The translations under genes were made by a program, and so were the position numbers. A model generated the notes under the pieces. That model had not been told where the DNA came from. It saw only the letters and a list, made by a program, of their open reading frames with translations, and searched no databases. Shown piece by piece: positions 1 through 5,321 of a stretch of 5,321 bases of DNA (position 1 is the first letter of the stretch; every line of letters starts with the position of its first letter). This stretch comes from Alphaproteobacteria bacterium. GTDB lineage: Bacteria; Pseudomonadota; Alphaproteobacteria; Bin95. The stretch covers positions 1 to 5,321 of the forward strand of contig JAJECF010000004.1 in assembly GCA_022822125.1 (NCBI GenBank), read 5' to 3'.

Positions 1-870
1 TCCGAGCGCAATGCCCGCGCCGCCACGGCGGACGCCGTCGCCGCCCGCGCCGTCGCCGCCGAAGCCCGCCTGGAGCGGGTCGAGCAGGAGATCGCGCGCT
101 ACGAGAAGCTGCGCCGCTCGGCCGCCTTCAGCAAGGCGCGCCTGCAGGACAAGGAGCAGGAACGGTCCTGGCTGCGCTCGGAGCTGGATGCGGCGCGCGC
201 GCAGCTTGTGCAGGCGAAGGCGAGCCTGGCGCTGGCGGAGATGAAGCTGGCGCGGGGCACGGTCCGCGCGCCCTATGACGGCGTGGTGACGGCGCTTCAC
301 ACCGAGATCGGCTCCTACCGGAAGGAAGGCGAAGCGGTTGTGGGGCTGGTGAATGACCGCAAGCTGGAGATCGAGGCCGACGTGCCGGCGGCGCGCATTG
401 CCGGGCTTGCGCCGGGGGCGGAGGTGGCGGTGCTGCTGCCCGACGGCACGAAACATCGCGCCAGGGTGCGGGCCGTGGTGCCGGACGAGAATGCGATGAC
501 GCGCACCCGTCTTGTGCGCTTTACGCCGGAGTTCGGGCCGACGGCGACGCCTCTGGCCGCCAATGCGGCCGCGACGGTGGTGCTGCCGGTCGGCGTTGCA
601 GCCCCGGCGTTGACGGTCCACAAGGACGCGATCGTGCGCCAGGGGCGGCAGGCGCTTGTGTTCATCGCCAATGACGGCAAGGCGGACCGGCGCCGGGTGC
701 TGCTCGGCCGCGCCTCGGGAACGCGTTTCGAGGTGCTGGACGGTCTGGCGGAGGGCGACCTCGCCATCGTGCGCGGCAATGAGCGGCTGCGCCCCGGCCA
801 GCCGGTGCTGGTGCCGGGCGCGAAGGGCGGCAAACCGGGCCAGTCGCCGCAGAAGGCGAAGACGGGATGA
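1..870 (+). CDS. RND efflux pump periplasmic adaptor (HlyD/AcrA-type membrane fusion protein), 5'-truncated
   Basis: The frame is open from the first base to a TGA at 868-870, giving 289 visible residues; the signal peptide and first lipoyl half lie upstream of the window. Visible residues 1 to about 85 are Ala/Glu/Arg-rich, heptad-like helices, the alpha-hairpin that reaches toward the outer-membrane channel. The hairpin tip shows R33, L37 and S44, matching the R-x3-L-x6-S signature of adaptors that dock to TolC-type channels. Residues 88-96 (VRAPYDGVV) are the classic start of the second lipoyl half. About 115-190 fits the beta-barrel domain, and about 200-272 (from LTVHKDAIV to the RLRPGQPVLV region) the membrane-proximal domain. 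The tail after that is Gly/Lys-rich. Known role of the family: it bridges an RND permease and an outer-membrane channel in the periplasm. The RND gene overlapping its stop confirms the pairing. Substrate cannot be inferred. Methionine codons inside the frame, such as 241, fall in the hairpin and are not plausible starts. Confidence 0.93.
   Translation, partial: SERNARAATADAVAARAVAAEARLERVEQEIARYEKLRRSAAFSKARLQDKEQERSWLRSELDAARAQLVQAKASLALAEMKLARGTVRAPYDGVVTALHTEIGSYRKEGEAVVGLVNDRKLEIEADVPAARIAGLAPGAEVAVLLPDGTKHRARVRAVVPDENAMTRTRLVRFTPEFGPTATPLAANAAATVVLPVGVAAPALTVHKDAIVRQGRQALVFIANDGKADRRRVLLGRASGTRFEVLDGLAEGDLAIVRGNERLRPGQPVLVPGAKGGKPGQSPQKAKTG
851..856 (+). promoter_or_regulatory. Weak Shine-Dalgarno-like site for the RND permease
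   Basis: AGAAGG lies inside the end of the adaptor gene, ten bases before the ATG at 867. It is an imperfect match to AGGAGG. With the ATGA stop/start overlap, initiation probably depends partly on coupling to adaptor translation. The coupling is inferred from the arrangement. Confidence 0.35.
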
Positions 871-3800
871 ACCTCGTCCGCATCGCCATAGACCGGCCCA
901 TCGCGGTGATCGCGGCGGTGCTGATGGTCGTGCTGTTCGGTCTGGTGGCGCTTGAGACGATCCCGATCCAGCTGACGCCGGATGTGCGCAAGCCGATTAT
1001 CACGGTCCAGACGCTCTGGCCGGGCGCGGCGCCGGCGGAGGTCGAGCGCGAGATCGTCAACCGCCAGGAGGAGATGCTGAAGGGCGTCGAGGGCCTGGAG
1101 GAAGTCGAGAGCCGCTCGGAGAACGGGCGCGCGCGGGTGACGCTCACCTTCGCCATCGGCACCAATATGGACCGCGCGCTGCTGCTGGTGGCGAACCGGC
1201 TGGACCGCGTGTCCGGCTATCCCGACGAGGCCGACCGCCCGACCCTGCGGACGGCGGGCGCGGAAGACAACGCCATAGCCTGGTTCGCGATCCAGACCGC
1301 TGAGGGCAATGCGCGGCCGGTCCACACCTATGGCGATTTCGTCGAGGAAGTGATCCAGGACCGGCTGGAGCGCGTGGAGGGCGTATCCCGGACCGACGCT
1401 TTCGGCGGCGTCCGGCGCGAATTGCATATCACCGTGCGGCCGGAACGGATGGCGCAATTCGGCCTGACCGTGACGGAGATCACCGGGAAATTGCGGGCCG
1501 CCAACGCCTCGGTTTCCGCCGGCGATGTGGAGGAAGGCAAGCGGCGCTACCTCGTGCGCGCCGAGGGCGACCTGGACACGCCGGAAGCGGTGCGCGCGGT
1601 TGTGCTGCGCACGGCGGCGGACAGCGCCACCGGGCGGATCGGGCGCGTGACGGTCGGCGACATCGCGGAGGTCTCCTACGGCTATTCGGAGCCGCGCGCG
1701 CGCATCCGCCGCCTCGGCAAGAGCGCCGTCGTGATGAACGCCAAGCGCGAGGCCGGGGCGAATGTCATCGAGACCATGGAGGGCGTGCGCGCGGCCGTTG
1801 CGGAGCTGAACGAGTCCGTGCTGCCCGGCGAAGGCCTCGTCATGGATCAGGTCTATGACGAGACCGACTACATCCTCTCCGCCATCGACCTGGTGCGGCA
1901 GAACATCGTCGTGGGCGGCGCGCTGGCCGCGATCATGCTGCTCTTGTTCCTGCGCTCCTGGCGCCCGACGCTGATCGTCTCGCTCGCCATTCCGGTCTCG
2001 GTGGTGGGCTCATTCGTCGCCATGGCCATGCTCGGCCGCTCGCTCAATGTCGTGTCGCTCGCCGGCATCGCCTTTGCGGTCGGCATGGTGGTGGATGCGG
2101 CCATTGTGGTGCTGGAAAACATCTACCGCCTGCGCGAGCGCGGCGTGCCGCCGCGCGAGGCGGCGCTGCGCGGCGCGAGCCAGGTCTGGGGGGCGATCCT
2201 GGTGTCGGCGCTGACGACGGTGCTGGTCTTCGTGCCGATCCTCGCGATGGACCTCGAGGTCGGGCAGCTGTTCCGCGACATCGCGGTGGCGATCTCGGTG
2301 TCGGTCATGCTCTCGCTCATCGTGGCGATCACGGTCATCCCCGCCTTGTCGCGCCGCCTGCTCGCCACGCGCATCTGGACCGGCGGGCGCGTCGAGGTGC
2401 CGGTGCTGGACGGTCTCGCCCGGCGCTATGCGTGCGCGACGCTCGCCTATGCCGGGGCGGTGGTGCGCAACCGCAGAGTCGCCCTGCTCTCCGTCGCGGC
2501 CATTGTGGGGCTTGCGGTCGCCGTCGCCTGGTGGCTGACGCCGAAGCTCGACTACCTGCCGGACGGCAGCCGCAATTTCGTGCTCGGCCGGGTGTTGCCG
2601 CCGCCGGGCTACAATCTGAGGACGAACAGCGAGATCGCCAACGAAATCGAAGACGCGACGCGGGTGCTCTGGGCGAGCGAGACCGGCCCCGAGCCCGAGC
2701 CCGGCGGACCGCCCAAGATCGCCAATTTCTTTTTCGTCGCCCTGCCGTCCTACACATTCGTGGGCGCGTCCTCGGTCGATCCCGAACGGCCGGAAGAACT
2801 CGTGCCGGTCCTTCAGCGGGCCACATTCCGCGAGCCGGGCACATTCGGCTTCTTCACCGTGGCGTCCATATTCGGGCGCGGCATAGGCGGCAAGCGGTCG
2901 ATCGACCTCGACATTTCCGGCCCCGACCTCGAAACCGTCATGGCGGTCGCCGGCAGGGCGACCGGCCTGACCGGCGCCGTCCTGCCGCGCAGCGAGGGCA
3001 ACCAGCTCCGCCCGATCCCCGGCCTCGAACTCGGCGCTCCGGAAGTGCGCGTGCTGCCGGACCGGCTGCGGCTCGCCGACAACGGCGTGTCGGCGCGCGA
3101 ACTGGCCGACACCATAGACGCCTTCAATGACGGGCTCCGGGTCGCGCGGGTGACCATAGACGGGCGGCGCACCAATCTCATCCTCAAGGGGCCGACCGAC
3201 AATGTCGTCTCCACGCAGGGCATAGACTTCCTGCCGGTGGTGACGCGCGGCGGCGTCATCCTGCCGGCATCCTCGCTCGCCACCATTGAGGTGACCAGCG
3301 GGCCGACCGAAATCCGGCACAAGGAGCGGGTGCGCACGGTCACACTGCAGATCCGCCCGCGCGCGCAGATGCCGCTGGAGCAGGCGATGGACCTGGTCCG
3401 CGCCGAGGTCATCGCCCCGCTCCGGGCGGACGGCCTGCCGCCCGGGGTGAAGCTCCGCCTCTCCGGAGCCGCCGACCAGCTCACGGTCACCTGGAACCAT
3501 ATCGTGCTCGACCTGCTGATCGCGGTCGCCATCGTGTTCCTGGTCATGGCGGTGCTGTTCGAGAGCTTCGTCTATCCGCTGGTCATCATGATCTCGGTGC
3601 CGCTGGCGACGGCGGGCGGCGTGCTCGGCCTTGCGGTGCTGAACCTGTTCGCCTTCCAGCCGCTCGACATGCTCACCCTGCTGGGCTTCATCATCCTGGT
3701 CGGCATTGTCGTCAACAACGCCATCCTGCTGGTCCACCAGGCGCTGTTCCATATCCGCGAGGGCAATATGTCCCCCTCCGACGCCATAAGGGAGGCGACG

Positions 3801-4049
3801 AAAGACCGGCTGCGCCCGATCTACATGTCGACGCTGACCAGCATATTCGGCATGGCGCCGCTGGTGCTGTTCCCGGGCGCGGGCTCGGAGCTCTATCGCG
3901 GCCTCGGCTCGGTGGTGCTGGGCGGGCTGTCGCTCTCGGCGGTGCTGACCTTGACCATCATCCCGCCCCTGCTCGGCCTGATCCTCGCCCCGCTGGAGGA
4001 GCGCCGCCGCGGCCGCATCGAAGCCGCGGCGGCCGCAGCGGCGGAGTGA
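867..4049 (+). CDS. Efflux RND transporter permease subunit (AcrB/HAE1-like)
   Basis: This is a complete 1060-residue inner-membrane RND permease, close to AcrB (1049). It uses proton influx to push substrates from the periplasm or membrane into the adaptor and outer channel. The start (NLVRIAIDRPIAV) is a typical RND N-terminus leading into TM1 (about 11-28). Then come periplasmic porter loop 1 (about 30-340), TM2-TM6 (from about 345), TM7 (about 537-556), porter loop 2 (about 557-878) and TM8-TM12. The two halves show the family's internal duplication. TM4 has GMVVDAAIVVLENI, with D410 equivalent to AcrB D407 but A411 at the D408 position. TM10 has GIVVNNAILLV, with N950 in place of AcrB K940. 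The following RLRPIYMSTLTSI segment is well conserved. Residues 669-680 (FGRGIGGKRSID) lie in the second porter loop. The C-terminus is cytoplasmic, with an Arg cluster and a run of seven Ala before the final Glu. The start overlaps the adaptor stop by four bases (ATGA). The substrate is unknown. The single TM4 Asp recalls metal pumps such as CusA, but it also occurs in non-metal RND subfamilies, so I do not call metal export. Confidence 0.96.
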   Translation: MNLVRIAIDRPIAVIAAVLMVVLFGLVALETIPIQLTPDVRKPIITVQTLWPGAAPAEVEREIVNRQEEMLKGVEGLEEVESRSENGRARVTLTFAIGTNMDRALLLVANRLDRVSGYPDEADRPTLRTAGAEDNAIAWFAIQTAEGNARPVHTYGDFVEEVIQDRLERVEGVSRTDAFGGVRRELHITVRPERMAQFGLTVTEITGKLRAANASVSAGDVEEGKRRYLVRAEGDLDTPEAVRAVVLRTAADSATGRIGRVTVGDIAEVSYGYSEPRARIRRLGKSAVVMNAKREAGANVIETMEGVRAAVAELNESVLPGEGLVMDQVYDETDYILSAIDLVRQNIVVGGALAAIMLLLFLRSWRPTLIVSLAIPVSVVGSFVAMAMLGRSLNVVSLAGIAFAVGMVVDAAIVVLENIYRLRERGVPPREAALRGASQVWGAILVSALTTVLVFVPILAMDLEVGQLFRDIAVAISVSVMLSLIVAITVIPALSRRLLATRIWTGGRVEVPVLDGLARRYACATLAYAGAVVRNRRVALLSVAAIVGLAVAVAWWLTPKLDYLPDGSRNFVLGRVLPPPGYNLRTNSEIANEIEDATRVLWASETGPEPEPGGPPKIANFFFVALPSYTFVGASSVDPERPEELVPVLQRATFREPGTFGFFTVASIFGRGIGGKRSIDLDISGPDLETVMAVAGRATGLTGAVLPRSEGNQLRPIPGLELGAPEVRVLPDRLRLADNGVSARELADTIDAFNDGLRVARVTIDGRRTNLILKGPTDNVVSTQGIDFLPVVTRGGVILPASSLATIEVTSGPTEIRHKERVRTVTLQIRPRAQMPLEQAMDLVRAEVIAPLRADGLPPGVKLRLSGAADQLTVTWNHIVLDLLIAVAIVFLVMAVLFESFVYPLVIMISVPLATAGGVLGLAVLNLFAFQPLDMLTLLGFIILVGIVVNNAILLVHQALFHIREGNMSPSDAIREATKDRLRPIYMSTLTSIFGMAPLVLFPGAGSELYRGLGSVVLGGLSLSAVLTLTIIPPLLGLILAPLEERRRGRIEAAAAAAAE

Positions 4050-4055
4050 CCCGGC

Positions 4056-4070
4056 CCGGCCGGCGGCCGG
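4056..4070 (+). repeat. Short GC-rich inverted repeat (possible hairpin) after the RND stop
   Basis: CCGGCC (4056-4061) and GGCCGG (4065-4070) are reverse complements separated by GGC, giving a six-pair all-GC stem. A second CCGGCC at 4051-4056 could pair with the same right arm. The bases that follow (TTCGTGC) are not a T-tract, so it is not a standard intrinsic terminator. It could pause transcription, stabilise the upstream 3' end, or simply reflect the high GC content. Confidence 0.4.
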
Positions 4071-4074
4071 TTCG

Positions 4075-4083
4075 TGCTAGGAT
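4075..4083 (+). promoter_or_regulatory. Possible extended -10 promoter element (weak)
   Basis: TGCTAGGAT has the TGn extension followed by TAGGAT, four of six matches to TATAAT, and lies 33 bases before the flavin gene start. About 17 bases further upstream there is only GC-rich sequence with no TTGACA-like -35. A promoter here would suit an independent transcript for the flavin gene, but the match is poor. Confidence 0.22.
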
Positions 4084-4101
4084 TCGCCAGGGACGGTTGT
4101 C

Positions 4102-4108
4102 GGGGAGG
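4102..4108 (+). promoter_or_regulatory. Ribosome binding site of the LLM oxidoreductase gene
   Basis: GGGGAGG lies eight bases before the ATG at 4117. It is a strong Shine-Dalgarno match at good spacing and fixes that ATG as the start. The overlapping ATG at 4074 in another frame has no comparable site. Confidence 0.75.
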
Positions 4109-4116
4109 CGCCCCAT

Positions 4117-5321
4117 ATGAAATTCGGCATCTTTTACGAGCACCAGCTGCCGCGCCCCTGGGGGCCGGACAGCGAGCGGCGCCTGCTGGAGGAGTCGCTG
4201 GCGCAGATCGAGCTCGCCGATGCGCTCGGCTACGACTATGCGTGGGAGGTCGAGCACCACTTCCTGGAGGAGTATTCGCACTCCTCCGCGCCGGAGGTGT
4301 TCCTCGGCGCGGCCAGCCAGCGCACCCGCAATATCCGCCTCGGCCACGGCGTCATCCAGCTGACGACCAACCATCCGGTCCGCGTCGCCGAGAAGGTTGC
4401 CACCCTCGACCTGTTGTCCGGCGGGCGGGTGGAGCTCGGCCTCGGCGAGGCGCAGGGGCCGGTGGAGCTGCATCCCTTCGGCGTGCAGGTGCGCTCCAAG
4501 CGCGACCGCTGGATCGAGGGCGTCAAGGCGACGATCCCGCTCTTCACCGAGACCGCCTTCGAGTTCAGCGGCGAGTTTTACAGCTACCCGAAGCGCAATG
4601 TGGTGCCGAAGCCGCTGCAGAAGCCGCATCCGCCGCTCTGGGTCGCCTGCTCCAATATCGAGACCATCGAGGACGCCGGGCGCTGGGGCATGGGGGCGCT
4701 CGGCTTTCAGTTCGTCTCGCCGAAGGCGGCCAGGGCCTGGGTCAACCGCTACTACCTCAATCTCACCCGCAATCTCGACAGGATCTGCGACTACCCGACC
4801 AACCCCAATATCGCCATGGTCTCGGGCTTCATGTGCTGCGAGACCGACGAGGAGGCCATAGAGAAGGCTGCCGGGTGGACCTTTTTCATCTTCTGCCTCA
4901 GCCACTACGGCAAACACGGCATTGCCGCTCCCGGCGAGACCGACCTCTGGAAGCTCTACCAGGATTGGCGCCACACGGAGAAAGCGCAGCAGGCGCTGAC
5001 GGCGGGCCTGATCGGCTCGCCGGAAACCATCCGCCGGAAGCTGCGCGCCTTCGCCGCCGCCAATGTGGACCAGGTGATCCTGCTGAACCAGGCCGGGCAG
5101 AACACGCATGACGACATCTGCGCGTCGCTGGAGCTGTTCGCCCGCGAGGTGATGCCGGAATTCCATGCGATGGAGGAGGCGCACGCGGCCTGGAAGGCGG
5201 GCGTGCTCGCCGGCGAGATCGGGCTGGAGGAGCTCTCGGTCGAGGGCGCCCGGCGCTATGCGCACCAGAACGAGGACATCGTGCGCCTCACGCCCGAGCA
5301 GCTGAAGGCGAAGATGGCGGC
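4117..5321 (+). CDS. LLM class (bacterial luciferase-like) flavin-dependent oxidoreductase, 3' end cut by window
   Basis: Starting at ATG 4117 the frame stays open to the window end, giving 401 codons without a stop. The protein begins MKFGIFYEHQLPRPW, a typical LLM first beta strand. Further LLM-like segments are E46-H47-H48-F49, the RNIRLGHGVIQL stretch, HPVRVAEKVATLDLLSGGR (ending at R104) with ELGLGE after it, KPHPPLWVACSN, RWGMGALGFQF, I299-GSPETIRRKL, and the DQVILLNQAGQNTH region around N324. Together these fit a luciferase-like TIM-barrel fold using reduced flavin (FMNH2 or F420H2) for monooxygenation or related redox work in the cytoplasm. The length exceeds the usual 330-360 residues. 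The extra C-terminal part (about 350 on) is charged and helical-looking and ends near LTPEQLKAKMAA, so little is probably missing. I recognise this as a widespread LLM subgroup, but I know no proven substrate. It is not a light-emitting luciferase as far as can be seen. Relation to the upstream pump is unproven. Confidence 0.93.
   Translation, partial: MKFGIFYEHQLPRPWGPDSERRLLEESLAQIELADALGYDYAWEVEHHFLEEYSHSSAPEVFLGAASQRTRNIRLGHGVIQLTTNHPVRVAEKVATLDLLSGGRVELGLGEAQGPVELHPFGVQVRSKRDRWIEGVKATIPLFTETAFEFSGEFYSYPKRNVVPKPLQKPHPPLWVACSNIETIEDAGRWGMGALGFQFVSPKAARAWVNRYYLNLTRNLDRICDYPTNPNIAMVSGFMCCETDEEAIEKAAGWTFFIFCLSHYGKHGIAAPGETDLWKLYQDWRHTEKAQQALTAGLIGSPETIRRKLRAFAAANVDQVILLNQAGQNTHDDICASLELFAREVMPEFHAMEEAHAAWKAGVLAGEIGLEELSVEGARRYAHQNEDIVRLTPEQLKAKMA

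Larger units (their letters stand above)
4050..4116 (+). other. Intergenic gap between RND permease and flavin oxidoreductase
   Basis: These 67 bases hold no gene. They contain a short GC-only inverted repeat, a weak extended -10-like element and a ribosome binding site. The gap is short enough for read-through from the pump genes, yet long enough for a separate promoter, so operon membership of the downstream gene is undecided. Confidence 0.8.

Noticed and set aside
315..1457. A 380-codon minus-strand open frame across the adaptor/permease junction.
   Set aside because: It is antisense to both recognised pump genes, with an Arg/Pro/Ala/Ser-rich product and no family features.
2010..3752. 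A 580-codon open frame on the minus strand inside the permease gene.
   Set aside because: It is fully antisense to a clear RND permease. Its product is rich in Arg, His, Asp and Gln with no domain-like pattern, as expected for a shadow of GC-rich coding DNA.
867..4049. Heavy-metal (CusA/CzcA-type) efflux permease, suggested by the VDAA sequence in TM4.
   Set aside because: The TM10 segment (VVNNAILLV) and overall sequence style are of the drug/hydrophobe (HAE-like) type, and I could not identify metal-binding methionine clusters. A tree would be needed to settle it.
4051..4075. Intrinsic terminator after the RND permease.
   Set aside because: There is an all-GC inverted repeat but no T-run behind it, so it does not meet the rule for a rho-independent terminator.
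4074..5111. A 345-codon plus-strand frame starting upstream of the flavin gene in a different register.
   Set aside because: Its product is Arg/Gly/Pro-rich with no motifs. The frame from 4117 has the strong ribosome binding site and all the LLM family segments.
3958..5265. A 435-codon minus-strand open frame across the permease end, the gap and the flavin gene.
   Set aside because: It crosses two well-supported genes on the other strand. Its product is low-complexity with no recognisable motif, so it is a shadow.
4117..5321. True bioluminescent luciferase (LuxA/LuxB).
   Set aside because: It is a single subunit, with no lux neighbours (luxCDE) and features of the broad LLM oxidoreductase family. 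Light emission is not supported.
1..5321. CRISPR arrays, tRNA or rRNA genes, insertion sequences or attachment sites.
   Set aside because: No spaced direct repeats, cloverleaf-like segments, transposase-like proteins or long terminal inverted repeats were seen; nearly all the window is accounted for by three genes.

Overview
The window is GC-rich, with codons ending mostly in G or C. It reads as a chromosomal segment of a Gram-negative proteobacterium. I would guess an alphaproteobacterium from the base composition and the style of the proteins, but no rRNA or other marker is present to prove it. All three genes lie on the + strand and coding density is high. There are no tRNAs, insertion sequences, CRISPR arrays or other mobile-element signs.

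Layout: (1) Positions 1-870 hold the 3' part of a periplasmic adaptor (membrane fusion protein) of an RND efflux pump. Its 5' end lies outside the window. (2) Positions 867-4049 hold the complete inner-membrane RND permease, 1060 residues. Its start overlaps the adaptor stop as ATGA, so the two form an operon and are probably translationally coupled. (3) Positions 4050-4116 are a short intergenic gap with a GC-rich inverted repeat, a weak promoter-like element and a strong ribosome binding site. (4) Positions 4117 to the window end hold a luciferase-like (LLM) flavin-dependent oxidoreductase. It is open at the right edge and probably lacks only its last few residues.

Function: the adaptor and permease should make a tripartite export pump with a TolC-type outer-membrane channel. 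No channel gene is in view, but the adaptor hairpin tip carries the R-x3-L-x6-S signature known to dock to TolC-type channels. The permease keeps only one of the two AcrB TM4 aspartates (D410, then A411) and has asparagine (N950) where AcrB has its TM10 lysine, so its proton relay differs from AcrB. The flavin enzyme may or may not share a transcript with the pump. Nothing in the sequence links their functions.

Overall this looks like an ordinary efflux operon plus an LLM enzyme of unknown substrate. I see no clear new system. The points most worth a second look are the non-AcrB proton-relay residues and a marked context bias of the rare ATA codon.
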